This document shows, one piece after another, positions 1-10,117 of a stretch of 64,000 nucleotides of DNA. The position numbers were made by a program, and so were the translations under genes. Location of the stretch: assembly GCF_029784135.1 (NCBI RefSeq), contig NC_073744.1, forward strand, positions 104,887,766 to 104,951,765, read 5' to 3'. Within the stretch, counting starts at the first letter, position 1. Each line of letters begins with the position of its first letter. The notes below the pieces were generated by a model, which ran no database searches, was not told where the DNA came from, and was given only the letters and a program-made list of their open reading frames with translations. Source of the stretch: Toxorhynchites rutilus septentrionalis (taxonomy: Eukaryota; Arthropoda; Insecta; Diptera; Culicidae).

Positions 1-1205
1 AAAAAAAGAGGACGCAGTATATTCTTACAACCAAGGACAAGGATATTATTGGTAAGCTCCTTTCAATAACTAAATTGATAGATGAAACCCCTGTTGAAGT
101 TATCTTTCACCCAACATTAAATCAACGCAAATGCGTTGTCACTTGCCGTGATGTCATTGACATCAAAGAATCCGTACTGGTTACTGAGCTTTCCGATCAA
201 GGTGTGATCGATGTCAAGCGTATTACCAGGAAGGATAACAACATTGTTGTCCCAACGGCAACCTTAATTTTGACCATTCGTAGAACGGTTGTTCCCGATT
301 TCATTTATTTCGGGTTCATCCGAGTCGGGACTAGAAACTTCTACCCTAATCCCATGCAGTGCTACAAATGCTATAAATTTGGGCATACGACCAAGCGATG
401 CAAGCGCGAAAATCCGCTTTGCAGAAACTGCGGCCAAGAACATCTGGAACAAAAAACAGAAGCAAACATAGTTTGCAATGCTTCAGCTTTTTGTGTCAAC
501 TGCCAAGGAAACCACTCCTCTTCCAGTAGGAATTGTCCCGTATGGCAAAATGAAAATAAAATTACCAGAATCAGAATCGATAATGGAATTTCACACAAAG
601 AGGCAAAGGAACAGTTTCAACTACAAAACAATGGCTCTTCATTCGCAAGTGTTCTGCAAAACAGACTCACCAACTTGCAAAAGCCAGCACCCACATGTAA
701 CTGCAAATGTAACTGCGCCTCGGCCGTTTCGGCCACTTCTAGTCGCGAAAGCACCCCCCCAAATGACACTACATTCGATACAACCATGACAGATTCAACA
801 ACTGGTAGTTCATCAACTGAATCCGAAAGCGAATCAGTCATTTCTATGGATACGTCTGATGTTCCAAACAAAAACAAAAACAAAAGAAAAATAACTAAAG
901 GATCATCCTCAGAGTCAGATCAAAAATCTGAAGATGAGACCCAAACAAACAAGGACAAGAAAAGAACTAAGAATGAACAAAGACAGACACCAACAACAAA
1001 TAACAATACAACCCCAACAGAAAACAACAACAACAACAACAACACATATCAAACAAAAAACAACAATAACAACAACAGAAACGCACATTCAACAAAAAAC
1101 AACACAAACACAACAAACACTCCAAAGACTTCTACACCAAACAAAAACAACACCAATACCTCAAAGAAAGCTTCTCTTTCCAAGGGTAAAGGACCATCGA
1201 ACTAA
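1..1205 (+). CDS. LINE ORF1, gag-like zinc-knuckle protein (5' partial, copy A)
   Basis: The reading frame is open from the first base, so this is the C-terminal 400 or so residues of ORF1. By family it is an RNA-binding protein that packages the LINE transcript. Three zinc knuckles are visible: CYKCYKFGHTTKRC, CRNCGQEH...C and CVNCQGNHSSSSRNC. They are followed by a Ser/Thr-rich stretch and a very Asn/Thr/Lys-rich tail ending KGPSN. It lines up with copy C ORF1 (19482-20921) over its whole length and is almost identical to it in the C-terminal half. All three knuckles keep their Cys/His residues. The stop lies about 140 bp before the first ATG of ORF2. Confidence 0.88.
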   Translation, partial: KKRTQYILTTKDKDIIGKLLSITKLIDETPVEVIFHPTLNQRKCVVTCRDVIDIKESVLVTELSDQGVIDVKRITRKDNNIVVPTATLILTIRRTVVPDFIYFGFIRVGTRNFYPNPMQCYKCYKFGHTTKRCKRENPLCRNCGQEHLEQKTEANIVCNASAFCVNCQGNHSSSSRNCPVWQNENKITRIRIDNGISHKEAKEQFQLQNNGSSFASVLQNRLTNLQKPAPTCNCKCNCASAVSATSSRESTPPNDTTFDTTMTDSTTGSSSTESESESVISMDTSDVPNKNKNKRKITKGSSSESDQKSEDETQTNKDKKRTKNEQRQTPTTNNNTTPTENNNNNNNTYQTKNNNNNNRNAHSTKNNTNTTNTPKTSTPNKNNTNTSKKASLSKGKGPSN

Positions 1206-1345
1206 TTCTCTTTGAATAGTTCAAACATACACACAATTAAGACTTAGGAATTAGAGTTAAAAACACCAACACATTCACTCCAACACAGAAATTCGGGATA
1301 CAATGGAACATCAGAAGTATCCGACGAAATATTCTAGAACTGAAA

Positions 1346-4300
1346 ATGCTTATTTCAAACTCTAATCCCACAGTCATAGCCCTTCAAGAAACTATGACTC
1401 CAAACAACTTCGATAAACACTTCATCTCAAAATATATCACATACTTCAAAGAGGGTCCCAACCCCTCAAAAAACGGAGTTGCAATCGCAATCAAAGATGG
1501 CACTCCACATGATCTTCTTCCCATTACCACTGATCTTCAGGCAGTGGTAGTGCGCATTAAACACCCCTTTCCAATCACCGTCGTTAGCATCTACATCACT
1601 AATGATTCCGATCCGAACACTCTACGCGGCCAACTGGACCATCTGTTCGCCCAACTTCCCGCCCCAATCATGCTTATGGGTGATTTCAACGCCCACTCAT
1701 ACGCCTGGGGAGGTGCATACCTCGATCGAAAAGGATCCATCATTGAGGATTTCATATCCGACCATTCTCTTCTCCTTCTTAACAACGGCCAACACACCAG
1801 AATCCATTATTCTGGTACTACTTCAGCCATCGATCTCACTATAGTATCAGACAAACTATCTTCAAAACTTTCTTGGAACATCCACGATGATACTTGCGGA
1901 AGCGATCATTTTCCAATCTTCACTTCCTTCGGCCAAACTTCTCCAGAGTTTTCAACAAGGCCAAGATGGAAATTTGAATACGCTGACTGGGCTGGCTATC
2001 AGTTTGACATTGAAAACCGCCTCTCCGCTAAACGAGATTGGACAGCCAAGGAATTCTCCAAAGTTGTCCTAGAAGTTGCAATGGTGCACATCCCCAGAAC
2101 CAGTGGCATCCCTGGCAGGAAATGTGTCCCATGGTGGTCGCCTGAGCTGAAGGCAGCGATCAAAGGTCGACGTAAGGCCCTACGCAAATTAAGAAAGGCC
2201 CATCCGGACAGCCCACTGAGACCCACTCTGCTTGCAGAGTTCCAAAGGGCTCGCAAAGAAGCTAAGACTGCTATCAACACAGCCAAGCACAACAGTTGGG
2301 TTAAATTCGTCAGCGAAATTAATCCCAACGCGTCAACAAAGGAGTTATGGAGTAAGATTGGCAGGCTTCATGGAAAGAAAAGAAGCAAAGAATATAATCT
2401 TCTAATTAACGGTCAATACACCAATGACCGGAAAATCATCGCCGAGGCGTTTGGAGATTTCTTTGCTTCCGCCTCCTCCAATCAAAACTACGACCAAACC
2501 TTTCTAACCCACAAAACGGAATGCGAAAGAATTCCCATCGATTTTCATACCGATGTGGAATTTGACTTCAACAAAAACCTCTCCCTCAAAGAGCTCGATT
2601 GGGTACTGAACAAAGTCAAACAAGGATCCACAGGACCTGATGACATCAGCTACCCTATGCTTAAGAATCTACCCCATCTCGGGAAAAAAGCACTTCTGAA
2701 GCTCCTCAACAAAGTCTGGGACAGTGGAACCCTCCCCAGTTGCTGGAAAGAGGGTTTAATGATCTGTATCCCGAAACCAGACATGAACAATCATCTTCTT
2801 GACAATTTCCGCCCCATCACCCTCATAAGTTGTGTTGGGAAAGTCTTGGAAAAAATGATCAATCGACGCTTAACGACTTTTCTAGAGTCAAATAAGCTGA
2901 TTGATCCCAGACAATTCGCATTCCGTGCGGGAAAAGGTACAGAAGATTGCCTTGTAGCAATCGAAAAAATCCTAGACGACGCAACTGAAAAATTACACCA
3001 CATTGATATTGTTTCCCTGGATTTATCCAAGGCCTTCGATCGGGCATGGAGGTACCCAGTGCTGAAAAGCCTTTTCGACTGGGGGATTCGTGGGAGATTA
3101 GGTCTCTTCGTTAAAAGTTTTCTAGAAAACCGGTCTTTCAAAACCGTTATTAACAACCACCAATCTTCTCTAAAAATCCCAGAAAACGGCTTCCCACAAG
3201 GCTCAGCACTTTCACCAACCCTCTTCAACATTGCCATGCAATCTCTATTCGAGATTATCCCGGACCATATAAAGGTCATAGTCTATGCAGATGACATCAC
3301 TCTTATCTCTACGAGCTGCTTCGGCTTAATCCAGAGAAAGAGGCTTCAAAAAACCTTAGACTCCATCCAAAACTGGGCTCTAAAAACAGGTTTTAAAATT
3401 TCCCCGGAGAAATCCAAACACATACATATCGGAAAAGCTCTCAGAAGGAGAACCTATCTTCAGCTCAACAAAATCCCGATCCCTACAATGAGGACATTGA
3501 AAATACTAGGGGTTACTTTCGACAAGAAACTCAACTTCCTATCACATTCCCAAAAGACCAAAATAGCCACCAGAAAGAAATTGAACATCATCAAGTCTAT
3601 CGCAGGCAACCTAGCCTCTGGTCATAGAAAGACGTTGCTAAATGTTGTAAATGTTTGGTTGGTCCCACAAATCCTTTACGGAATAGGCACCTTCAGCCGT
3701 GGAGGGGACAGGGTGTTAAACACCATTCAACCAATTTACAATAAAGCAATTAGGCTCGCAATTGGCGCTTTTCCCACCAGTCCCACTCTTGCTGTAATGG
3801 CAGAAAGTGGGCAACTTCCCTTCACCCACCTGGTAACAAAAGCCATCACGAATAAAGCCATCCGTCACTTGTCACTCCCCGAAAGCGACCACAATGTCCC
3901 ATTAATACATAGAGCTAAAACATGGTTCAAAAATCTCACGAACAAAGATCTTCCCGATATATGTGAACGTTCATCTGCGACGGGAAGAAATTGGAACGTC
4001 AAACCGCCGAACATTAACCTTGAACTTCTCAAGGCAGTTCGGGCGGGAGACCCTTCTCCAAAAGTCAAAGCCTGCTTCAATAACCTCGTTGCATCCAATT
4101 TTCAAATCAACCACCAGGTATACACAGATGGTTCAGTCAGTGCCGATGGAGTTGGATGTGGAATCTTTGAGAGTAGATACACTGGTAGCTTTTCTCTTCC
4201 ACCGCAATGCTCCATCTTCAGTGCGGAAGCTTTCGCCCTTTTAATAGCTACCCAAGAATGCACCCATGAGTTTCTTCCTACCACAATATTCTCAGACTCA

Positions 4301-4894
4301 GCTAGCTGTCTCCACGATCTTCTAAGTGGAAACAGCAAACACCCATGGATTAAACAAACAGAAGAGGCTGCTTCAAATAAAAACATCTCCTTCTGCTGGA
4401 TTCCTGGTCACTCAGGAATCCGCGGAAACACAGCCGCCGACATACTGGCCGGCAAGGGCAGCAAAATAGATCCCCCAGACATGCCCTGTCCTCCATCTGA
4501 CATTGTCCGCTGGGTAAAACAGCAAGTCCGGGAAAGCTGGGACATAGGCTGGATAAACAGCCGTCCCACTCATCTTCATAAAATTAAAAATTCCACTCTC
4601 CCTTGGGATGACCGCCTCAATAGTAGGGAAAGGCAAGTCCTTACCCGTCTTCGAATTGGGCACACTAACTTCACCCACTCACACTTGTTCTGCAGAGCCG
4701 AAAAACCCCAATGTGCTTGCAACGAAGCTCCGGTTTCCGTTAGCCATCTTTTACTTGAATGTCAACATACCAAAGATGCTCGAGTCCGACACAACATAGG
4801 TCAGAGTCTCCGAGATATCCTCAGTAGAGACGAGACCCAAGAAACCAATTTAATTGCGTTTCTGAAAGAAACCGACTTCTTTGGTAAAATCTAA
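1346..4894 (+). CDS. LINE ORF2: endonuclease, reverse transcriptase and RNase H (copy A)
   Basis: An intact 1182-codon frame from the first in-frame ATG. It encodes the enzyme that nicks target DNA and copies the LINE RNA into the chromosome. APE-type endonuclease spans about residues 1-195 (ALQET near 12, GDFNAH near 112, SAIDL near 160, CGSDHFPI near 184). RT spans about 430-750 (NFRPITL near 487, SLDLSKAFD near 557, GFPQGSALSP near 615, YADD 647-650). RNase H spans about 925-1040 (YTDGS, SAEAF, FSDSAS, NTAAD, giving D-E-D-D). A Cys/His cluster lies near 1116-1139. The frame stays open upstream to 1241 and encodes IQWNIRSIRR, a typical endonuclease N-terminus, but that stretch has no ATG. 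About ten residues differ from copy C. No lesions are seen, so it could be functional in trans. Confidence 0.92.
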   Translation: MLISNSNPTVIALQETMTPNNFDKHFISKYITYFKEGPNPSKNGVAIAIKDGTPHDLLPITTDLQAVVVRIKHPFPITVVSIYITNDSDPNTLRGQLDHLFAQLPAPIMLMGDFNAHSYAWGGAYLDRKGSIIEDFISDHSLLLLNNGQHTRIHYSGTTSAIDLTIVSDKLSSKLSWNIHDDTCGSDHFPIFTSFGQTSPEFSTRPRWKFEYADWAGYQFDIENRLSAKRDWTAKEFSKVVLEVAMVHIPRTSGIPGRKCVPWWSPELKAAIKGRRKALRKLRKAHPDSPLRPTLLAEFQRARKEAKTAINTAKHNSWVKFVSEINPNASTKELWSKIGRLHGKKRSKEYNLLINGQYTNDRKIIAEAFGDFFASASSNQNYDQTFLTHKTECERIPIDFHTDVEFDFNKNLSLKELDWVLNKVKQGSTGPDDISYPMLKNLPHLGKKALLKLLNKVWDSGTLPSCWKEGLMICIPKPDMNNHLLDNFRPITLISCVGKVLEKMINRRLTTFLESNKLIDPRQFAFRAGKGTEDCLVAIEKILDDATEKLHHIDIVSLDLSKAFDRAWRYPVLKSLFDWGIRGRLGLFVKSFLENRSFKTVINNHQSSLKIPENGFPQGSALSPTLFNIAMQSLFEIIPDHIKVIVYADDITLISTSCFGLIQRKRLQKTLDSIQNWALKTGFKISPEKSKHIHIGKALRRRTYLQLNKIPIPTMRTLKILGVTFDKKLNFLSHSQKTKIATRKKLNIIKSIAGNLASGHRKTLLNVVNVWLVPQILYGIGTFSRGGDRVLNTIQPIYNKAIRLAIGAFPTSPTLAVMAESGQLPFTHLVTKAITNKAIRHLSLPESDHNVPLIHRAKTWFKNLTNKDLPDICERSSATGRNWNVKPPNINLELLKAVRAGDPSPKVKACFNNLVASNFQINHQVYTDGSVSADGVGCGIFESRYTGSFSLPPQCSIFSAEAFALLIATQECTHEFLPTTIFSDSASCLHDLLSGNSKHPWIKQTEEAASNKNISFCWIPGHSGIRGNTAADILAGKGSKIDPPDMPCPPSDIVRWVKQQVRESWDIGWINSRPTHLHKIKNSTLPWDDRLNSRERQVLTRLRIGHTNFTHSHLFCRAEKPQCACNEAPVSVSHLLLECQHTKDARVRHNIGQSLRDILSRDETQETNLIAFLKETDFFGKI

Positions 4895-5676
4895 ACCGAA
4901 ATACTAAATACCTTGGAAAGTGCTTATTAAAGTTCGCCACTTCACAGTCATGTATGCGTGTTTATGTGTGTATACACATGTATGTACGGGTCGGGAGGAA
5001 GGTATTCATACATGTATATACACGCATTCAATAATATTAAATAACAAATAATATAATATATACTTTCATACCCATATCTATCTTCTATCCATTACATTAT
5101 ACTTTAATCAACTTCCTATTCCTACAGCCACACTCACCAAGGAGAATAAATTCATTAAATAAACCTCTCCATTTTTCAGCTATACTATATACCATTAAAT
5201 TCAAAACCACTATATTTTATTATCTATTCAAACTGTATTTCATTTCATTTCACCCCACCCCACACCTACTCCTCCCCTCTTTCCTTCCCATACCACTCCC
5301 ACCCCCTCCCAATCCACTAATCCCACCCAAATCCTTTCCACTCCTTTCCTTCCTATCCTCCTGAGAGGGGCCGTTTTGTTTTTTGGCTTTGGAACACGCC
5401 TTTCGCTAGGTCACTTGTGCTTCGTTACTGCTTTGGTCCTCGGATCAGTAAATTTTTAATTTTCTTTACAGCATATATTAAATATCTTATGAAGCATAGG
5501 ATCCCTTCCTACCTTCTTCTTTAACCGAGAGTCGAGCGGACAGGTCTGATGAGTGATTTTGTTGGTTTCCCTTTCGCCAGTCCCCTCTGGACTGGTTTTA
5601 TTGTGGCTCTTCACTGGGCTGGAGGCGAATGAACTGCAAAGTTTAAAGCCTCTTAAAAACAAAGAAACAAACAAAC

Positions 5677-6308
5677 AAAATACATTCATTACGGTTTGTT
5701 CGCTCGTTGGATTCACATGCAGGCTAAAAAGGGTCCTTTTCAGGATCACAAAATTATCTTCAATCTAAAGAGTTTATTGTTTTGTTATCACTCGATATCC
5801 CCATCTTGTTCGGTTAAACCTTTCTGTTTAGCGATTGCATTTGCCACTCGTCACAGCTTTCACAGTTGGAAAATTTATTCCCATCCAGCTTGTGACATAT
5901 TTTACAGTAAATTACATTCAATGGCACGTCGCATTACTACCACTCAGTATCGGATTGGAGGTATTTTTAACCTGTAATTGAACATTTGCGATGACAGTGG
6001 TACAGTGTCAACTTTCAATGTGGGGTCATAATTTGGACCCCGAACTCTATGTTTACAAAAATGTCCAACTAAATATGTCGCATTACAGGTCCGTCCAATT
6101 AGCTAAATGTCGAGATAATTGTAAATTACTGTACTTTCAATCTAGATGCAATTTAAGAATTGGTGAAAATCAATAAGCTCAGAACAACTGCCAAATTCAC
6201 ATACTCATCATATCCTGGCAAACAAATTATGAAAAAATCAATTTGTGTTTTATTATTATTTTGGATATTGTTTTAGAAAACATTGAACTGTATTTCCTAA
6301 ACTCTTTT
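5677..6308 (+). mobile_element. Histone-bearing element fragment around copy A (H2B leader, stem-loop, spacer)
   Basis: This resumes the element into which LINE copy A inserted. It starts in the H2B 5' leader, loses all H2B codons, and continues with the H2B 3' stem-loop and a spacer found in all histone-bearing copies here (compare 15798-16450, 25401-26030, 30345-31000, 38440-39100). It stops at a T-run where another family member (6309) has inserted. No coding potential of its own. Confidence 0.75.
5732..5747 (+). terminator. Histone mRNA 3' stem-loop (H2B-type, decayed)
   Basis: GGTCCTTTTCAGGATC matches the replication-dependent histone stem-loop (6-bp stem, TTTC loop) with one stem mismatch. 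The intact version, GGTCCTTTTCAGGACC, lies downstream of the H2B pseudogene at 28521-28536. Equivalent decayed copies lie at 9355, 15852, 25447, 30400 and 38492. Confidence 0.8.
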
Positions 6309-6676
6309 GACGTACGACTACGTCTTTCATTTCTATACCGGGGTGTAAAATCAAAGTTTCGAAAACGAAAGCGTTAAGCCGAAGACCGATATTTTGAGCG
6401 TTAATAGCTCCTAAACAACTGAACGAAATGGTATGATAAACACTTCATTCGAAAGATAAAATATCGACGCGTTCTATATTTGTTACTTTTTGATCCAAAA
6501 ACTTATTTCAATAGTCTTAAAATTGCTTTCAAAACAGGCTATTGAAATCACCAATCGGTATATAAGCGAGCGCCGCTCGGAAATCCACTCAGTTCTAATT
6601 GAACAGCGATTGGAGCATGTTGTCGCTGTTGTGGTGAAGCTCTTCGTTTATCATGAAAGCGCGGATGAACGGTGTC
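6309..6676 (+). mobile_element. Helentron-like element, MNG-ORF subfamily, 5' portion only
   Basis: Starts at a T-run with GACGTACGACTACGTC, one base off the family end. It continues with the conserved 5' domain (ATACCGGGGTGTAAAATC, then GCGTTAATAGCTCC) and a core promoter. It stops at 6676, where LINE copy B begins inside the codons after ATGAACGGTGTC. Related copies lie at 32540, 42533 and 44107. Confidence 0.75.
6551..6600 (+). promoter_or_regulatory. RNA polymerase II core promoter (TATA plus initiator) in mobile element
   Basis: CCAAT (6551), TATATAAG (6559-6566) and TCAGTT (6589-6594) are spaced as in an arthropod TATA/Inr promoter, the initiator lying about 30 bp after the TATA box. 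The same layout recurs at 32790 and 44357. Confidence 0.6.
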
Positions 6677-7193
6677 ACATACTGATTTTAACCTCCGACC
6701 GAGAAGGTCGTTCTTTTTTTCAGCTCGGCATTTTGATTTCCTGGACAGTGGACTAGGACGTCTCTCGTTGGCGAGTTTTGAAGGAGCATCGTTTTCATTA
6801 TTGCAGCGCGGCAGCAGAAGAAGAAGCAGATAGCAACGGCTAGTGTTGACCGTTGGAAGCGGGCGCTTGCCGGCAAACCGGAAAAGTGCGCGCTTTTCGG
6901 CGTCACCAACGCCACGCCCCCTTTTTTCTTTCGGGCAGTGTTGGCACTTTATTTGTAGCGAGTAGTGATCTTAAATTAAAATATAATTTAAAAAGAAGAC
7001 GTGCGCATACAGACAGTGAAGTGACTGGTGAAAAACAATTTCAATAGCGTATTCGCGATATTGGTGGTTTTTCAAGTGCTTTTGTATAAAAAGTAGTATT
7101 TTCTGTGTCAAGCCCCCACAAGAATAATTCAGTGCTTTAGTGCAAAGTTAAACCCACTTGTCGGCTATACCTAGGGTGTAGCCAGACAACAAA

Positions 7194-8489
7194 ATGGCTT
7201 CCAGTAGCTCCGGGCCTCCTAAAGGCCGGGCTACAAACCTGTACGAAGGGAAACCTACCCAACGTACCTCTCCAAAGTGGGCCGACCCACTCAACGGCAA
7301 TTTGCAGATTCTGCTCCTTCGGGCAACAGGAGAGAACGTGATCCCTTCCAATCCGTTCATAGTTAGTAAAACTATCTCCAACGTTGCGGGGGATAAATTT
7401 AACAGCGCGAGACCACAACGAGACGAAAAAAAGAGGACGCAGTATATTCTTACAACCAAGGACAAGGATATTATTGGTAAGCTCCTTTCAATAACTAAAT
7501 TGATAGATGAAACCCCTGTTGAAGTTATCTTTCACCCAACATTAAATCAACGCAAATGCGTTGTCACTTGCCGTGATGTCATTGACATCAAAGAATCCGA
7601 ACTGGTTACTGAGCTTTCCGATCAAGGTGTGATCGATGTCAAGCGTATTACCAGAAAGGATAACAACATCGTTGTCCCAACGGCAACTCTAATTTTGACC
7701 ATTCGTGGAACGGTTGTTCCCGATTTCATTTATTTCGGGTTCATTCGAGTCGGGACTAGAAACTTCTATCCTAATCCCATGCAATGCTACAAATGCTACA
7801 AATTTGGGCATACGACCAAACGATGCAAACGAGAAAATCCGCTTTGCAGAAACAGCGGTCAAGAACACCAGGAACAACAAACAGAAGCAATCAAAGTATG
7901 CAATGCTTCAGCTTTTTGTGTCAACTGCCAAGGAAACCACTCCTCTTCCAGTAGGAATTGTCCCGTATGGCAAAATGAAAATAAAATTACCAGAATAAGA
8001 ATCGATAATGGAATTTCACACAAAGAGGCAAAGGAACAGTTTCAACTTCAAAACAATGGCTCTTCATTCGCAAGTGTTCTGCAAAACAGACTCACCAACT
8101 TGCAAAAGCCAGCACCCACATGTAACTGCAAATGTAACTGCGCCTCGGCCGCTTCGGCCACTTCTAGCCGCGAAAGCACCCCTCCAATTGACACCACATT
8201 CGATACAACCATGACAGATTCAACAACTGGTAGTTCATCAACTGAATCTGAAAACGAATCAGTTATCTCTATGGATACGTCTGATGTTCCAAACAAAAAC
8301 AAAAACAAAAGAAAAATAACTAAAGGATCATCCTCAGAGTCAGATAAAAAATCTGAAGATGAGACCCAAACAAACAAGGACAAGAAAAGAACTAAGAATG
8401 AGCAAAGACAGACACCAACAACAAATAACAATACAACCCCAACAGAAAACAACAACAACAACAACAACACTCATCAAACAAAAACAAAA
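7194..8489 (+). pseudogene. LINE ORF1 copy B, 5' part (interrupted)
   Basis: The start ATG opens MASSSSGPPKGRATNLYEG, matching the copy C start. The frame is open through the three zinc knuckles, but the second has lost a Cys (CRNSG instead of CRNCG). In the Asn-rich tail the frame runs into the inserted element and ends 9 codons later (KDGWVMSGT, stop at 8514-8516). The rest of ORF1 resumes after the insert at 11372. The N-terminal 120 residues differ clearly from copy C, whereas the C-terminal half is nearly identical. Confidence 0.88.
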
Positions 8490-8535
8490 GACGGGTGGGT
8501 AATGTCGGGGACATAACCGGAGTGACGTAGGACTA
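8490..8535 (-). repeat. Element 3' terminal hairpin and subterminal inverted repeat
   Basis: On the plus strand GACGGGTGGGTAATGTC, GGG, GACATAACC, then GTGACGTAGGACTA. The GTAATGTC/GACATAAC arms form an 8-9 bp stem with one mismatch. GACGTAGGACTA is the inverted complement of the other end. The same end occurs at 18078, 26113, 37593 and, inverted, at 29403. Confidence 0.75.
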
Positions 8536-8666
8536 TACAAAGGGGACAGCTTTTGTTAAATATATATTTTAAATATTTTGTTTTATTTTCTTCTCCTACG
8601 TGAATACCTACCTATCTACCTGAAAAATGGATTAGTTTACTGTTTACTCTTTATGAACACGTTGAT

Positions 8667-8682
8667 GGTTCTGAAAAGAACC
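8667..8682 (-). terminator. Histone mRNA 3' stem-loop, perfect (H2A)
   Basis: On the minus strand GGTTCTTTTCAGAACC has a perfect 6-bp stem and TTTC loop, the canonical replication-dependent histone 3' signal. It lies downstream of the H2A relic at 8905-9154. A perfect copy also lies at 29212-29227. Confidence 0.88.
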
Positions 8683-8904
8683 TTTGGTGTTGTGTTTTTG
8701 TTATCACTCGATATTCCTATCTTGTTCGGTTAAACCTTCCTGTTTAGCTATTGCGTTTGCCACTCGCCACAGCTTTCACAGTTGGAAAATTTCTTCCCAT
8801 CCAGCTTGTGACATGTTGTTCAGTAAATTACATTTAATGCGACGTGCCGGAGAAACACTTTGCCACTCACTGAAACTAATTGTTGCCTTGATGAGCGCCG
8901 AACC

Positions 8905-9154
8905 GAAGCTGCTCTGTTCTTGATGCGGGTTTTCTGATTGTCGTGAGCAGCTTTGCAAACCAACTCGAGCACTCCGACGGCCGAAACTCTATAATCGCTG
9001 TTAGGTATACTGGTGCTCCGGCACCAATCCGTTCGGCCTAGTTACCCTTGCGGAGCAATCAGTGAATGCGACCAACAGGGAACTGGAGACCTGCACGGTT
9101 CGAGTGAGACTTTGCCTTTCCCTTAACTTGTCCTCCTTTGTTACGTCCACGATG
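8905..9154 (-). pseudogene. Histone H2A pseudogene (first H2A of element)
   Basis: Minus-strand translation gives [20 protein letters not shown], then LLRKGN, AERIGAGAPVYL and, after small deletions, the C-terminal side of the histone fold ending near KTRI. This is the H2A N-terminal tail and histone fold. The ATG is lost (ATC), a 1-bp shift lies in the first codons, stops replace the residues after GRIH and after KGN, and the last third of H2A is unrecognisable. It is divergent from the H2B leader across a shared promoter, the usual arrangement of H2A-H2B pairs in histone clusters. It cannot make H2A. Confidence 0.88.
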
Positions 9155-9185
9155 CCGATGCCGTACAACCACACGGGTTTACGGT

Positions 9186-9325
9186 TTGAAAGAAAATAAG
9201 ATATTTTTTGGGGTCTGCGCGTTTTATACTCTAGCGGTACACACTCACAGGATAGAGACAAATCGGCAGACTCAGCCAGAGGGGCGAGCCCAACGAGACG
9301 AACGAATGAGCGTTAAAAGGGAGCG
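9186..9325. promoter_or_regulatory. Divergent H2A-H2B promoter relic
   Basis: This lies between the H2A relic (minus) and the H2B leader (plus). GTATAAAAC on the minus strand (9229-9221) is a TATA box for H2A. On the plus side AGCGTTAAAAGG (from 9309) precedes the H2B leader. The block is conserved in every copy (18780-18915, 29000-29150 inverted, 30190-30335, 38285-38430). Activity is not shown. Confidence 0.6.
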
Positions 9326-9962
9326 ATGGCAACATGCACATGCAGGCTAAAAAGGGTCCTTTTCAGGATCACACAATTATCTTCAATCTAAAGGGTTTAT
9401 TGTTTTGTTATCACTCGATATCCCAATCTTGTTCGGCTAAACCTTTCTGTTTAGCGATTGCGTTTGCCACTCGCCACAGCTTTCACAGAAAATTTCTTCC
9501 CATCCAGCTTTGTGACATGTTGTACAGTAAATTACATTCAATGCGACGTGCCGAAGCGCCACTCAGTGTCGCATTGGAGGCGATTTTAACCTGTAATTGA
9601 ACATTTGCGATTACAGTGGTACAGTGTCGACTTTCAATGTGGGGTCATAATTTGGATCTCTATGTTTACAAAAATGTCCAACTAAATAAGTCGCATTACA
9701 TGTCCGTCCAATTAGCTAAATGTCGAACTAATAGTAAATTACTGTATTTTCAATCTGGAAACAATTTAAGAATTGGTGAAAATTGAATAATCAGGAAAGT
9801 CCCCAACTATCAATAAGCTCAGAACAACTGCCAAATTCACATACTCATCAGATCCTGGCAAACAAATTATGAAAAAATCAATTTGTGTTTTATTATTATT
9901 TTGGATAATGTTTTAGAAAGCATTGAACTGTATTTCCTAAACTCTTTTTTGGAAGGTTTAAT
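9326..9962 (+). other. H2B leader with coding region deleted, stem-loop and spacer
   Basis: The H2B leader is reduced to a few bases (CACATGCAGGC). It joins directly to the H2B stem-loop at 9355-9370, so the whole H2B reading frame is absent. The spacer then repeats H2A 3'-flank sequence (compare 8700-8850 with 9400-9560) and ends AT-rich. No gene is seen. Confidence 0.65.
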
Positions 9963-9978
9963 GGCCCTGAAATGCGCC
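9963..9978 (-). terminator. Histone stem-loop of second H2A (decayed)
   Basis: On the minus strand GGCGCATTTCAGGGCC, a mutated form of the histone stem-loop. Better copies lie at 16470-16485, 26038-26053, 29881-29896 and 39104-39119. Confidence 0.65.
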
Positions 9979-10117
9979 TTGTTTTATGGAATGGTTCCAA
10001 TTTAGAAAACTTAGTACTCGTGGTTTTGAAAAAAAACCATTTCGAACGCCCTTGATGTCGCCTTGTTCTGGATTTGCCACCAAAGCAGTTTGTATAAAGA
10101 ACAAACTTTTTTCTTTT

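Larger units (their letters stand above)
1..5676 (+). mobile_element. I-clade-like non-LTR retrotransposon, copy A (5' cut by window edge)
   Basis: This is a LINE with a gag-like ORF1 (three zinc knuckles) and an ORF2 with APE endonuclease, reverse transcriptase and RNase H, the domain set of I-type LINEs. The 5' UTR and ORF1 N-terminus lie outside the window. The 3' UTR (4895-5676) has TATG/TGTA-rich repeats near 4950-5020, a C-rich polypyrimidine stretch at 5250-5360, and ends in an A-rich tail after the motif GGCGAATGAACTGCAAAG. The tail is followed at once by the H2B leader of a histone-bearing element (TACATTCATTACG, 5681 on), the same site used by copies B and C. Confidence 0.88.

Noticed and set aside
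1591..1797. Minus-strand ORFs inside LINE ORF2 that recur in all copies
   Set aside because: They are shadows of the strongly coding plus strand and recur only because ORF2 recurs.
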